Assembly (NCBI RefSeq): GCF_049647105.1
Contig: NZ_JBARWZ010000313.1
Span: 15,624-79,623, forward strand
Origin: Actinophytocola sp049647105
GTDB taxonomy: Bacteria; Actinomycetota; Actinomycetes; Mycobacteriales; Pseudonocardiaceae
Direction of reading: 5' to 3'
DNA: 64,000 bases
This document shows, piece after piece, positions 1 through 9,684 of this stretch (position 1 is the stretch's first letter; each line of letters opens with the position of its first letter). A program made the translations under genes and the position numbers. The notes below the pieces were generated by a model. It worked only from the letters and a program-made list of their open reading frames with translations, did not search any database and had not been told where the DNA came from.

Positions 1-254
1 TCGAACGACCGAGCACCTCACGATGGCCCGACGAGCGCGGGAGCAGCGCGCGGGGGTGGTGACGATCAGGCCTCAGGTCCTCCGTCAGCGGAGGTCCATG
101 CCGATGTTGAGGGCGGGGCCGGACTGGACCCGCGTCAGCCGATAACTTGGCAAGGTCGTTTGGCGCGAACCGCACTCGCTTCGGATCTCGGCGGATGTGG
201 GTGACTGCCTGCTGATGCCGTTGAAGGGTGGAGTGCGAGGGGATGTGGTTGGCC

Positions 255-470
255 GGTCATGACGGCCGCGAGCTGCGGCGTGGTCGACCAGGCAATTAGC
301 GAGTGCGGGCGTGATGGGTTGCCAGCGGACGGTGCTGCCCTTTCGCGGAGCTTGACCAGGCAGCGGTCGGGGTCGAGGTCGGCGAGGTGGATGCCCTGGG
401 CGCCGCCGCGCCGGCAGGCAGTCTCGGTGTGCAGCCGGTCGTATCGGGGTTCGTAGCCGCGCCAGCCGCG
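255..470 (-). pseudogene. Tyrosine recombinase (phage-type integrase) remnant
   Basis: On the minus strand one frame reads LHTETACRRGGAQGIHLADL and then LVKLRE, and the next frame continues KGSTVRWQPITPALANCLV. Joined, this is the segment around the first catalytic Arg of actinobacterial tyrosine recombinases (HTxxCRRGG...LREKG...RWQPVSP). The join falls in an A run (gaaaggg), consistent with loss of one base. The C-terminal HxxR...H...Y part is not visible. Only about 70 codons survive, so it is a relic of an integrative element and not a working enzyme. The flanking bases 1-254 and 471-733 show no other gene I can support. Confidence 0.45.
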
Positions 471-733
471 TTCCTGGACTTGGTTGAACGTTCACGCCAG
501 GATGGGTGGATGGGCCCGGACGGTGACGATCTCCCAAAACTGCTGAGCGTGCTGCAGAGAAGCATGGTCAAGGCCTCGTCCGCCATGGACAGCGAGGCCG
601 CTATGCCGGACGAGAAGGAGCGGCGGCACGCACGCCACGACCGTCTCGAAGCGCAGCTGGCGATGATCAAGACCGCATCGCGGGCGTACCAGATCGGGGG
701 AGACGGCTGGAAGACAACAGCCTCAACTACGTC

Positions 734-1978
734 ATGGCGGTGTCCTGCGACCAGCGGTTCACCACCGCGCCGCTCGTCACGGTGCAGCGCAGGTTGTGGT
801 GGCGGCACCACCAGCGCGTGCTGCCGGCCGTCTACAACGTCGCGCACCGGGTGGACCTGACCGGCGACCTCGACGAGGACGCGCTCGGCCGCGCGGTCGA
901 GGCACTCGTGCACCGGCACGCCGCGTTACGCATGCGGGTCGCCGAGCACGACGGCACGCTGGTGCAGGAGGTCCTCGCACCCGCGCCGGTGCCGCTGCGG
1001 GTGGACGACATCGCCGACGCCGACCGGTGGTGCGCGGACCTCGCCGCGGCGCCGTTCGCGCTGGATGTCGCGCCGCTGCACCGGTTCCGGCTCGGCAGGC
1101 TGGACGCAGGCCGGTGGGTGCTGGCCATCGTGTTGCACCACATGGTGTGTGACGGCGTGTCGCTGGGGATCCAGTTGGCGGAGTTGACGGAGCTGTACGC
1201 GGCGGCACGGCAGGGGAGGGACCCGGACCTGCCGACCGCCGTGCCGCACGCCGGCTACGCGCGGTGGGAACACGCCGGACCGTCGCCGGCGCGGCGAGCG
1301 GAACTGGTGCGGTACTGGCGATCCGCACTGTCCGATGTGGACGTCATGCCGACGTTGCCGGCCGACCTGCCGAGAACGGCGGCCGTGTCCGGCCGCAGCG
1401 CGGTGTACGAGTCGGTGCTGTCACCCGAGATCGTCACCGGCGTCGAGACGGTGGCGGCCGAGCAGGGCGGCACCCCGTACGCGGTGCTGGCGACGGCGTT
1501 CGCGACCTGGCTCGCCGGGGTGTGCGGGACCGAGTCGGTGGTGCTGGCGACGTCCAGCGCGAACCGGACCAGGCCGGAGCACGAGCGGGTGGTGGGGATG
1601 ATCGGGGACGCGGTGCTGGTGCGCGTCCGACCGAACGCGCCGCTCACGGAGTTCTCCGCCGCCCTGTTCGGCGGGCTGGACCACCAGGACCTGCCGCTGG
1701 ACGAGGTGGTCGCCGCCGTGGCGCCTGACCAGGTGGACCGCCAGTTCCCGACCGTGCTGTTCACCGTGGTCACCACTCCGCCGCCGCAGCTGGCGCTACC
1801 CGGCGTCGAGTCGCGGCTCAGCGGGCTCGTCGTGCCTGGCGTGGCCCGCACCGAGTTGTACGTGCGGATCGCCGAGCACCGGATCTACTGGGAGTACTCC
1901 ACGGATCTGTTCACCGAGGCGACGGTCGCCGGCTGGGCCGCCGCGCTGCACGCGGAACTGACACGGCTGGTGAGGTGA
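734..1978 (+). CDS. Stand-alone NRPS-type condensation domain protein
   Basis: 414 aa, about the size of a single condensation (C) domain. The active-site signature is present as HHMVCDGVS (HHxxxDG) near residue 136. Later elements typical of the fold follow: RYWRSAL near 195, LATAFATWLAG near 255, and GMIGDAVLVRV near 292, the equivalent of the GxFVNT region. No adenylation or carrier domain is attached, so it would act in trans, making an amide or ester between a carrier-bound acyl group and an amine or alcohol. Substrates cannot be read. The ATG at 734 lacks a clear Shine-Dalgarno; GTG at 740 is an alternative. A frameshifted copy of its last third lies at 42111-42529. It converges on the transporter gene, ending 4 bases from it. 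Confidence 0.8.
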   Translation: MAVSCDQRFTTAPLVTVQRRLWWRHHQRVLPAVYNVAHRVDLTGDLDEDALGRAVEALVHRHAALRMRVAEHDGTLVQEVLAPAPVPLRVDDIADADRWCADLAAAPFALDVAPLHRFRLGRLDAGRWVLAIVLHHMVCDGVSLGIQLAELTELYAAARQGRDPDLPTAVPHAGYARWEHAGPSPARRAELVRYWRSALSDVDVMPTLPADLPRTAAVSGRSAVYESVLSPEIVTGVETVAAEQGGTPYAVLATAFATWLAGVCGTESVVLATSSANRTRPEHERVVGMIGDAVLVRVRPNAPLTEFSAALFGGLDHQDLPLDEVVAAVAPDQVDRQFPTVLFTVVTTPPPQLALPGVESRLSGLVVPGVARTELYVRIAEHRIYWEYSTDLFTEATVAGWAAALHAELTRLVR

Positions 1979-1981
1979 GGG

Positions 1982-2944
1982 TCACGTGTGCACCACCTGC
2001 ACCCACAGCGGCAGCAGGATCAGTGTCACCACCGAGCTCTTGACCACCAGCGACGCGGACAGCTCCTCGTCGACCCGGTAGCGCTGCGCGAAGATGAACA
2101 GGTTCTGCGGCGCCGGCATGGCCGCGATCAGGACCAGGTAGTCGAGCCACGGCCGCTCGACCTCGAACACCCAGCCGCAGAGCGCGTAGACCGCCAACGG
2201 GAAGACCACGCACTTGAACCCGATGAGCGCGATCTCCTCCTTGGTGGTGGCCCGGACCGCGATCCCGGTGCCGCCGAGGTGCAGGCCCAGCGCGAACAAC
2301 GCCACCGGGGCCGCCGCGGCGCCGACGAACGCGAAACCGTCCAGCACCGGGCCCGGCATCCGCACGGACAGCAGGTTGAGCACGATCCCCAGGTTGCACG
2401 CCAGGACCACCGGGGTGTTGAGCGACGCCCACACGGCCCTGCCGAGCTTGGCCGCACGGCCCGACCCCTCGGCGTCCTCGGCCTCGTGGTCGGCGCCGTC
2501 GAACTCCATGATCGAGATGACGACCACGGTCAACAGGCAGACCTGCAGCAACAGGATGGGGAAGATCGGCGCCGCGTCCCCGAACAGCATCACGAACACC
2601 GGCACCGCGAAGTACGCGGTGTTCACCTGGACGCCTGCCATGATCCGCATCGCGACACCGCGCGAGGACTTGCCGAGCCTGCGAGCCGTGACGCCGACGA
2701 CCACCGTCGCCAGTGCGGCGGTCGCGGCGTACCCGCCGATCGCCTGCCAGTCGAACAGCACGCGCAGGTCGCTCGCGTAGATGTTGCCGAACAGGTAGCA
2801 CGGGATCGCGAACAGGAACGCGAAGTCGGAGAAGATCCGCGAGTCCTGCGCCTGGATGATCTTCCGTCGCGCGAAGACCGCGCCTGCGCCGAACGCCAGT
2901 GCCACCGGCACCAGCTCGCCGAGCGCGGCCACCGCGTCGGTCAT
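1982..2944 (-). CDS. AEC family permease (auxin efflux carrier type)
   Basis: 320 aa from ATG at 2944, with many hydrophobic segments in two blocks and a charged central loop around residues 150-170 (EFDGADHEAEDAEGSGR), as in AEC transporters. N-terminal LVPVALAFGAGAVFARR and C-terminal MPAPQNLFIFAQRYRVD, with the helix-breaking Pro and the Asn typical of the family, support the call. These permeases move small organic acids or related anions. The start overlaps the stop of the upstream aminotransferase gene as ATGA, which implies translational coupling, so it may export or import a substrate or product of that enzyme. This is inferred from position only. Confidence 0.8.
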   Translation of the reverse strand: MTDAVAALGELVPVALAFGAGAVFARRKIIQAQDSRIFSDFAFLFAIPCYLFGNIYASDLRVLFDWQAIGGYAATAALATVVVGVTARRLGKSSRGVAMRIMAGVQVNTAYFAVPVFVMLFGDAAPIFPILLLQVCLLTVVVISIMEFDGADHEAEDAEGSGRAAKLGRAVWASLNTPVVLACNLGIVLNLLSVRMPGPVLDGFAFVGAAAAPVALFALGLHLGGTGIAVRATTKEEIALIGFKCVVFPLAVYALCGWVFEVERPWLDYLVLIAAMPAPQNLFIFAQRYRVDEELSASLVVKSSVVTLILLPLWVQVVHT

Positions 2945-3837
2945 CAGGCGACCGGGGTCCCGCTGCGGCACAGCTCGGCGTACGCGCCGACCAGTTGACC
3001 GATCACGGTGTTGCCGGACAGGTCGTAGTGCTGCTCGTCGATCTGACGCACCGGCAGCAGCTCGCACGCCGTCCCGCAGATGAACGCGCCGTCGGCCTCC
3101 GCGAGGAAGGCAGGCGGCAGATCCGTCACCACGCACTCGACGCCGGCCCGCGCCGCGAGGTCGAGCACCGTAGCCCGCGTGATGCCCTCGATCGTGCACC
3201 GAGTCGTCGGCGTGTGCAGCACCCCGGCCCTGGTGAAGAAGATGTGCGCGCCGGTCGCCTCCGCCATCATGCCGGCGTCGTCGAGCAGGAGCGCGTCGTC
3301 AAAACCTGCCCGCAGCGCCTCGTTCTTGCAGATCGTGCCGATCATGTAGTTGCCGGCGGCCTTCGCCTTCACCGGCCCGAAGTCCGGCGACGGACGCCGG
3401 TACCGGCCGGTCTGCAGCGCGATCCCCTTACTCAGCGCGTCGGCCGCCGCGTAGTACCCGCTCGGGATCTCCCATGCCGCGACCGAGACGTGGACGGACG
3501 TCACCGGCGCCGCGGTCTGGATCATCTCCGAGCCGCGCCACGCGTTCATCCGCACGTAACCGTCGACGAACCCGGCGCGGGCGACCGTCTCCTCGGTCGC
3601 CAGGCACAGCTCGTCGTCGGTGTAGGGGAGATCGAAGTCCATGATCCTGGCCGACGCGCGCAGCCGGGTGACGTGCTCGGCGAGCATGAACGGCGCGCCG
3701 CCGTAGACCCGGATGCCTTCGAAGATGCTGCTGGCGTAGTGCAGTCCGTGGGTCAGCACGTGCAGCTTCGCGTCCGGCCAGTCGACGAACGTGCCGTCCA
3801 GCCAGATCTTACCGTCGCGCTGGTCGAATGGTGTCAT
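2944..3837 (-). CDS. ilvE: Branched-chain amino acid aminotransferase (PLP fold type IV)
   Basis: 297 aa, the usual BCAT length. It opens with KIWLDGTFVDWPDAKLHVLT and has GLHYASSIFEGIRVY, the class IV N-terminal signature; VKAKAAGNYMIGTICKNEAL carries the expected PLP lysine region, and MMAEATGAHIFF matches the EGxxxNxF motif with changes (Ala-Thr-Gly-Ala-His). The reaction is reversible amino transfer between Leu, Ile or Val (or an analogue) and 2-oxoglutarate. Coupling with the downstream AEC permease, and nearby relics of two 2-oxoglutarate oxygenases and a condensation protein, suggest it served an amino-acid-derived specialised metabolite and not primary metabolism; that is inference. 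The symbol gives the family, not proven specificity. Confidence 0.8.
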   Translation of the reverse strand: MTPFDQRDGKIWLDGTFVDWPDAKLHVLTHGLHYASSIFEGIRVYGGAPFMLAEHVTRLRASARIMDFDLPYTDDELCLATEETVARAGFVDGYVRMNAWRGSEMIQTAAPVTSVHVSVAAWEIPSGYYAAADALSKGIALQTGRYRRPSPDFGPVKAKAAGNYMIGTICKNEALRAGFDDALLLDDAGMMAEATGAHIFFTRAGVLHTPTTRCTIEGITRATVLDLAARAGVECVVTDLPPAFLAEADGAFICGTACELLPVRQIDEQHYDLSGNTVIGQLVGAYAELCRSGTPVA

Positions 3838-3841
3838 CGTG

Positions 3842-4604
3842 TTACATCGCCAGGTCGAACAGCATGTCCGGCATGTCGCCGACGAGCGCGACGAAACGCC
3901 GCTGGTGGTTCGTCAGCTGACGCACCGAGACGCCGTGGAGTGCGTACCGGTTGATCGGGTACATCACGAGCGTGTTCGCGGCGTACGGCACGGTGTCCAC
4001 CTCCTCGACGTACTTCGGGTCGATGTCGAACCGGCTGTCGCCGTACTCCGACTGCGAGGCGGAGAACTTGTGCTCGTCACTGCGGTACCGGTAGAGCTCG
4101 AGGTCGCCGCCGACCGCGTCGTCCTCCGGCAGTCGCATGTAGAACAGGCCGCCGAACAGCTTGTACGGCTTGTCGACGTGCGGGCCCCGGTAGGAGCTCG
4201 GCTTGCCGGTCACCGGCGAACCGATGACCGCGGTGCAGTCCATCAGGATGTCGTGAGTCTCGTGGGTGTCGCGGTTGCGCCTGCCGACCTTCAGGTCCGG
4301 GGAACCGCTCGAACTGGTCGTACCGCAGCAGGACGTCCAGTTTGGACTCGGCCGACGAGTCGACCAGCCCGGCCAGCCGGTCGCCGCTGCGGTCGACGAA
4401 GTAGCCACCGACCCCGGCCAGCTTCTCGGCGTACGCCTTGCTGTACACAGTGGACAACGTGCTGCTGCTGACCGCGGCCATCGTGTCCTGATAGGACCGA
4501 TGCCACGTGGGGCTGTCGTCCCTGGCCGCTCTGAAGGCCCGGACGGTGGGAGCAGGCGGCTGAACACAGCGAGGGAGACTAGACAACAGAAGTAGTTGCA
4601 GCAA
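3842..4604 (-). pseudogene. 2OG-Fe(II) oxygenase, frameshifted
   Basis: Two frames make one protein. The N-terminal part (frame with STLSTVYSKAYAEKLAGVGG ... LLRYDQFERF) joins PDLKVGRRNRDTHETHD in the next frame at the C4 run (plus strand GGGG, 4299-4302). Removing one base gives a continuous protein. The C-terminal part has the iron-binding HxD as PHVDKPYKLFGGLFYMRLP, the distal His in ALHGVSVR, and Arg in HQRRFVALVGD for 2-oxoglutarate. It would hydroxylate a small molecule using O2 and 2-oxoglutarate. It lies 4 bases downstream of the aminotransferase start on the same strand, so the three genes could form one operon. The exact start is uncertain (ATG at 4604 or internal). Either a real +1 mutation or a base-calling error in the homopolymer would explain it. 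Confidence 0.65.
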
Positions 4605-4803
4605 CTGAATCGAATTTCTAGGCCAGACGGTCTAGCGTGGATCCGGATATTTCGAACAAGTTGTGGTGACCAGTGTCACACCCCCCTTGTCGTGGTCCCC
4701 GGTCGCTATGGAACGTATTCCTCCGGAATAGGGCGGGTGGGGGGAGAGCCTATTTCCGAACACTCGCGCCTGGGGTCTGCATTGGTAACGAAAGGCGCGT
4801 GCA

Positions 4804-5448
4804 ATGGCGCAAGCAACCGGTTCGGCGTTGGACGCCGCGCCACCGGCGGAATTGGTCGTCAGCCGGGTGGCCGGCCGTATCGGGGCGGAGATCAGCGGCG
4901 TCGACCTGCGCGCCGATCTGTCCGATTCCGTCGTGGCGGAGATCCGACACGCGCTACGGCAAGAACTTCGAGGAGCACTACCGGCGTAAGTGGCACTCGC
5001 CACTCGCCGGCTGGCACAGCGACCTGACGCAGGCGGTCAACCCGCCGGCCATCTCGATCCTGCGTGCCGAGACGACGCCGGAGTTCGGCGGCGACACCCA
5101 GTGGACCAACATGGTCGCCGCGTACGAGGGCCTCGCCGCGCCGCTGGGCGCCATGGTCGACGGCCTGCGCGCCGAACACGCGTTCTTCGCGGCCGTGCCA
5201 CTGCTGCACACCGACGAGCGGGACCGCGAGATCCTGAAGATCTACTGCGAGGACCCGCAGGTGGCCGTGCACCCCGTCGTCCGGGTGCACCCCGAGACCG
5301 GTGAGAAGGCGCTGTTCGTCAGGCCCGGCTCGACCACCCGCATCGTGGGCTTCTCCCAGGTGGAGAGCCACCGGATTCTCGACCTGCTCTTCGAGCACAT
5401 GACCAGGGCCGAGTACACCGCGAGGTTCCGGTGGACGCCGGGCAGCAT
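4804..5448 (+). pseudogene. TauD/TfdA family dioxygenase with internal deletion and lost C-terminus
   Basis: ATG at 4804 begins a normal TauD start (LVVSRVAGRIGAEISGVDLR ... EIRHAL). The reading then jumps, in another frame, to RYGKNFEEHYRRKWHS, followed by the iron-ligand motif WHSDLTQAVNPPA, the FGGDTQWTNMVAAYEGL core, and HPVVRVHPETGEKALFV. About 60 residues between IRHAL and RYGKN are missing; the join sits at a shared cacgcgcta/cgctacgg stretch, suggesting a microhomology deletion. After RFRWTPGSI, where the family has FWDNR with the second His and the Arg, homology stops, so the distal ligand is gone. It cannot be active. It is divergent from the 2OG oxygenase gene on the other strand, so an oxygenase pair was once present. 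Confidence 0.7.
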
Positions 5449-5787
5449 CTCTGGTTGTCAGGGACTCCTCCGCGTCGACCCGGATGTTCTTGGTGTTTGA
5501 CATCGACATCGAGGCCGAGTTGCTGGTCAGGTCGCTCCGTTGGCCGATGCGCACCAGGTCAGTCGGTTCGATGGCGATGGCGGGTGCGAACTGCTCCGGC
5601 AGCATGTCGTCGAGCCCGACCAGGATGCGGAGCATCGCGGCGATGTCGGCGATGGCGTCGTCTCGGATGAGCACGTTGCCGATCGTTGCCTTCGGCAGCG
5701 TCCGCCAGGCCGAACGCTGTCCGTTGCGCAGGACGTCACCGCACTCGGTATTACCTCGCCGGGCAGGCCGCGACCCTCCGGCAGTGT

Positions 5788-6055
5788 TGGTGAGCCCCCT
5801 TTCCGCAGGACTCGGGGTGAGGCTGGCCGCGGTGTCGTATGCGGTGGCGGCGTGATCGGTTCGGCCGAGGCGGCGCAGCAAGTCGGCGCGGATGGCGTGG
5901 AAGGCGGGGTATTCGGGCAGGTCGAACTGGTCGACGAGGTCCAGCGCGGCTTGCGGGCCGTGGACCTCGCCGGCGGCGATGGCCCGGTTCAGCGCTATCA
6001 CGGCAGTCGGTGTGTGGGTGAGGAGTTGGTCGTAGAGGGTGAGGACCTGCGGCCA
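5788..6055 (-). pseudogene. ECF sigma factor C-terminal remnant (DUF6596-type helical repeat domain)
   Basis: A minus-strand segment reads WPQVLTLYDQLLTHTPTAVI, ALNRAIAAGEVHGPQAALDL and YPAFHAIRADLLRRLGR, the TPR-like tail of actinobacterial extracytoplasmic sigma factors that carry a C-terminal DUF6596 domain. No sigma region 2 or 4 is present upstream. It is a gene fragment. Between it and the truncated dioxygenase (about 5449-5787) there is an open minus-strand stretch with MLPEQFAPAIAIEPTDLVRI that I cannot assign, and 6056-6352 shows nothing recognisable beyond the sigma relic. Confidence 0.55.
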
Positions 6056-6352
6056 GTGCCCATGACCGCGTACCGGACCAGAAGCGGGAAGCCCACGACG
6101 ACCTTCTATCCCTCGAAGCAGTTGGCGCAGAACGCTCTCGGCATGCTGCTCGGGTTCTTCGGGTCGGCGGTACTTGCCATCGGCAGTCCGATCGCGGTGT
6201 GTGGCCGCGCCGCCGGAAGTCACTGGACGGCGTTCCGCTCAACACCTAGGTTCGCCACGTCGTCGGCGGCACGGCCGACTACGTCACGTGCTCCGACCAC
6301 CGACGACAGGTCTGATTTCGGTACTCTCGAACCACCTGACGGAAGGACACGG

Positions 6353-8494
6353 GTGGACGACTCGTCGAAGGTCGGTAGGCATGCTCGCGCGGTGCTGGCC
6401 GCCGCCAAGGCGTTCCGCGCCGAGGCAGCAGGGGTGCGCGCGGAACCGGATCGGCTGCTCGCGCTCGCCGCCGCGAAGTTCCAGGCGGTCCGGGACTCCC
6501 TGGTGGCCGACCAGCTCCGCGCCATGCCGGTGGACAAGCTCCGGGACACGAAGGCGAACCTGCGGCTGAGCAAGCTGAAGGCCGCCGGGTACCGGACCGT
6601 CGCCGATGTCGCCAAGGCGCGCCCAGAACAGCTCGACGGTGTGCCCGGAGTCGGCAGGCAGTCCGCCGAGCAGATCGTGCGGGTCGCCCGCGCCGTCGTC
6701 GACGGCGTCGCGCGCGACGCGACTGTCCGGCTGAACCCCGACCGCGCTGACCGCGCCCAAACCGAGCTGCTGCAGCTGATGTCCAAGCTGCGCAGGGCGA
6801 ACCAGCTCGTCGGTCCGCTACGCGAGCCGCTCGGAGACGTGCTGGGCAGGGTCGACGCCGACGTGCGCGCCGCATCCCGTGCCTGGAGCCGGGTGCGGAT
6901 GTTCTTCTCGTCGCGGAAGAACCGACAGGCCGCCATCGATTCGCTCGACCGGCTCGGGGCCCTGCTGGCCAGCCGCGACGTGGCGGCGCTGCGCGCAGTG
7001 GGCACGCAGCTGCGCGTGCCGGACCTGGATCACCGTGCGCTGTGGCGCGACTACGAGCTCGACGCGGCCGCCTACAACACGCTCCTCGCCGACCTCGCTG
7101 GTGCGGACGCGATGCCGGATCGCAGTGCCGCCAAGGGTTTCGTCCCGGCCGACATCGAGCACGAGGTCGATGCGACCACACTGGACACCAGCCTGCTGAA
7201 GGTGTCGCTGCGCGGCTACCAGGTGTTCGGAGCCAAGTTCGCGCTGGCCCGCAAACGCGTCATCATCGGCGATGAGATGGGACTGGGCAAGACGATCGAG
7301 GCCATCGCGGTGATGGCCAGCCTCACCGCCGGTGGGCGACGCGGGTTCCTGGTGGTCTGCCCGGCAAGTGTCGTCGTCAACTGGGTCAACGAGATCGCCA
7401 GACACAGCGACCTCGTTCCGCACCGGATGCACGGCGCGGGCCGCGACGGTGCGGTCGGCAAGTGGTTGGCGCAGGGCGGCGTCGGCGTGACGACGTTCGG
7501 CACGTTGCCGAAACTGGTGTTGCCGAAGAGGTTCCGCCCGGCGCTGGTCGTGGTCGACGAGGCGCACTACGTGAAGAACCCGGACACGCAGCGCTCACAG
7601 GCGGTCAACACGATCGTACAGCGTGCGGAGCGGGCAGTGCTCCTCACCGGCACGCCGATGGAGAACCGCGTCGAGGAGTTCCGCAACCTGGTCGCCTATC
7701 TCCAGTCGGGCATCGCGGCCCGCACGGGCGCCACCGACGCCGTGGTGGGAGCGAAGGCCTTCCGCCGCGTTGTCGCACCGGTGTACCTGCGGCGTAACCA
7801 GGAGGACGTGCTGGGGGAGTTGCCGGAGCTGCTGGAGATGGAGGACTGGGTCGAGTTCGGTAAGCAGGACCGAGGTGCGTACCTCGACGCGGTGCGCGAG
7901 GGGAACCTGATGGCGATGCGCCGCGCCGCCTACGCGCCGGGCACGCCCCGCGGCTCGGCGAAGCTGGAGCGGCTGCTGGAGATCATCGAGGAGTCGAGGG
8001 ACAACGGCTGGAAGGTCGTGGTGTTCTCGTACTTCCACGACGTGCTGGACGCGGTCGCGGACCACCTCGAAGTCTTCGGTCCCCTGACCGGCGCGACGTC
8101 GGCGCAGGGCCGTCAACAACTGGTGGACGCGTTCACGGCGTGCGAGGACCACGCGGTGCTGGTGGCCCAGATCGAGGCGGGCGGCGTGGGCCTCAACATC
8201 CAGGCCGCGTCCGTGGTGATCATCGCCGAGCCGCAGTGGAAGCCGAGCACGGAGGACCAGGCGATCGCCCGTTGTCACCGGATGGGCCAGGTCCGCAAGG
8301 TCCACGTGCACCGATTGCTGGTCAAGGACAGCGTGGACGCGCGGGTGCAGGAGATCCGCGACCACAAGACCCTGCTGTTCGACCACTACGCGCGCGAAAG
8401 CGACACGAAGCACTCGCACGCGAGCGCACTGGACTCAGCGGTGTCGGTGGAGCAGCGAGTGGTGCAGGCCGAGCAGCAGCGCCTTGGTCTCTAG
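6353..8494 (+). CDS. SNF2/RapA-like DNA-dependent ATPase (DEAH helicase superfamily 2) with HhH domain
   Basis: 713 aa from GTG at 6353, preceded by GGAAGG six bases upstream. Residues about 70-125 hold a helix-hairpin-helix DNA-binding unit (VAKARPEQLDGVPGVGRQSA). The SNF2 ATPase follows: Walker A in IIGDEMGLGKTIEAIAV, Walker B/DEAH box in ALVVVDEAHYVKN, motif III LTGTPMENRVEEF, and motif VI in EDQAIARCHRMGQVRKVHVH. The enzyme would translocate on or remodel DNA-protein complexes using ATP. No nuclease domain is visible, so a defence role (as in some SNF2-containing systems) is not supported; the neighbours are relics. The frame is open upstream to 5540, but that region is noncoding-like, so the SD-supported GTG is preferred. 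Confidence 0.8.
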   Translation: MDDSSKVGRHARAVLAAAKAFRAEAAGVRAEPDRLLALAAAKFQAVRDSLVADQLRAMPVDKLRDTKANLRLSKLKAAGYRTVADVAKARPEQLDGVPGVGRQSAEQIVRVARAVVDGVARDATVRLNPDRADRAQTELLQLMSKLRRANQLVGPLREPLGDVLGRVDADVRAASRAWSRVRMFFSSRKNRQAAIDSLDRLGALLASRDVAALRAVGTQLRVPDLDHRALWRDYELDAAAYNTLLADLAGADAMPDRSAAKGFVPADIEHEVDATTLDTSLLKVSLRGYQVFGAKFALARKRVIIGDEMGLGKTIEAIAVMASLTAGGRRGFLVVCPASVVVNWVNEIARHSDLVPHRMHGAGRDGAVGKWLAQGGVGVTTFGTLPKLVLPKRFRPALVVVDEAHYVKNPDTQRSQAVNTIVQRAERAVLLTGTPMENRVEEFRNLVAYLQSGIAARTGATDAVVGAKAFRRVVAPVYLRRNQEDVLGELPELLEMEDWVEFGKQDRGAYLDAVREGNLMAMRRAAYAPGTPRGSAKLERLLEIIEESRDNGWKVVVFSYFHDVLDAVADHLEVFGPLTGATSAQGRQQLVDAFTACEDHAVLVAQIEAGGVGLNIQAASVVIIAEPQWKPSTEDQAIARCHRMGQVRKVHVHRLLVKDSVDARVQEIRDHKTLLFDHYARESDTKHSHASALDSAVSVEQRVVQAEQQRLGL

Positions 8495-8799
8495 GATCTG
8501 GACGCATACCGGACGTCGCCGAGTTGCAGAAGCGGTTGTTCCGACCACGCCGCATCACGATGGCCGCAGAGCGAGGAGCTGACCGTGCGTCAGCGCGGGC
8601 TAGGTATACATCGGCGCGCTGCTCAAAGGCGAAATCGAGCCCACGAAGCTGTGTCGTCTGCGCGACTGACGACCCGGAGCCCGGGTGTCAGCGCCGGAAA
8701 CTACATTCACATGCGCTGACCTGCGAATTCCAGACCTCAAGGATCGCCTGCAGCCGAGCACACCAGGATGCTCCATCGTACTCCGACTCCCTACCTCGT
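8495..8799. other. Intergenic stretch without recognisable gene
   Basis: Between the helicase stop and the transposase stub I see no conserved reading frame, tRNA or clear terminator. Composition drops slightly in GC around 8600-8800, in line with mobile-element scar tissue. Confidence 0.4.
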
Positions 8800-9051
8800 G
8801 TGGTGCTCAAATATCCATCGTTGCTGGTCAGAACACTGCGTAGCGACGCCGCCAAGGACGCCGAGCTACTGGTTCTGAGACACGAGAACACGATCCTGCG
8901 CCGCCAACTCAGTCAGCGCCCGCGCTATCAGCCTGCGGACCGGCTCTGGTTCACGGCCCTGTCCAGGCTGATCCCTCGCCACCGGTGGGCGTCGGTTTTT
9001 CCCGTCACACCGGCGACACTGTTGTCCTGGTGCCGGCTCGGCGTCATCTGA
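8800..9051 (+). pseudogene. Truncated IS3/integrase-core transposase N-terminus
   Basis: The reading frame gives AAKDAELLVLRHENTILRRQ, PADRLWFTALSRLIPRHRW and VFPVTPATLLSWCR, the characteristic N-terminus of actinobacterial integrase-core (rve) transposases, which normally continues for about 250 more residues with the DDE domain. Here it stops at 9051 with no catalytic part. A dead IS fragment. It interrupts the context upstream of the two-component relic. Confidence 0.6.
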
Positions 9052-9466
9052 GCGGGGAGGCGGAACCCACGCCGTGCTGATCTTGCGTCCCGCTTCCACT
9101 GTCTCGATCTGCTCGGTGTCATCGCGTTGCTGGTGGCGGTTGTCGCCCAGCACCGCGATCCGGACCGCGAACGCGAACGGAGTTGGCGCGCGTTCCTCGG
9201 CACCGGATTGCCGAGACGTTTGGCGCCGCAGCCCGCACCAGACGAGGGCACCGAGGCCGAGCAGTGACATCGTCGCTTCCGGAGCCGCGCCGAGCCGGTC
9301 GGCGATGGTGGTGCCGGTGCGCAGCGGGACGGTCTGCTGCTGGTGTCACAGCGACCAAAAGCGGGATCGAGCACGTCGCGGTCGGCGACGTGCTGCGGGC
9401 TGAAGTGGCGCCGGCACGACGCTGGGTGCGAAACCACGGGAGAGGGGGCACCTCGACCGCGGCGGG

Positions 9467-9684
9467 CCACCGAGTGCGCGGTGACCGTGACCCGCACGGA
9501 GTCGCCGGTCGAGTCGCTCATCGTCGAGATCCGCGACGACGGGCGAGGCGGTGCGGACCTGGAGGCGGGTTCTGGTCTCGACGGGCTGCGCCGCCGCGTC
9601 GAGGCACTCGACGGCAGGATGACAGTCACCAGTCCGGTCGGCGGCCCGACCGTCGTACACGCGGAGCTGCCATGCGGATCGTGA
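9467..9684 (+). pseudogene. Histidine kinase C-terminal remnant (HATPase_c end)
   Basis: The frame ending at 9684 reads VEIRDDGRGGADL then GSGLDGLRRRVEALDGRMTV, the G1/G2 boxes of the NarL/LiaS-type sensor kinase ATPase domain. The dimerisation domain, H-box and sensor are missing; sequence 9108-9266 in another frame (LLGVIALLVAVVAQ then a charged tail) may be the end of a membrane protein but is not clearly part of this kinase. The tail overlaps the start of the response regulator gene by 13 bases, the usual kinase-regulator coupling, so the regulator has lost its cognate sensor. Confidence 0.6.

Noticed and set aside
5495..5770. Minus-strand frame with MLPEQFAPAIAIEPTDLVRI and a Ser/Met-rich stretch, considered as a RiPP precursor
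   Set aside because: No maturation enzyme nearby, no start with a Shine-Dalgarno site, and it overlaps the broken dioxygenase end; too weak to call.
5540..6352. Upstream extension of the SNF2 helicase frame by 271 codons
   Set aside because: The translation looks like the antisense of the sigma-factor relic, and a GTG with GGAAGG at 6353 gives a normal start.
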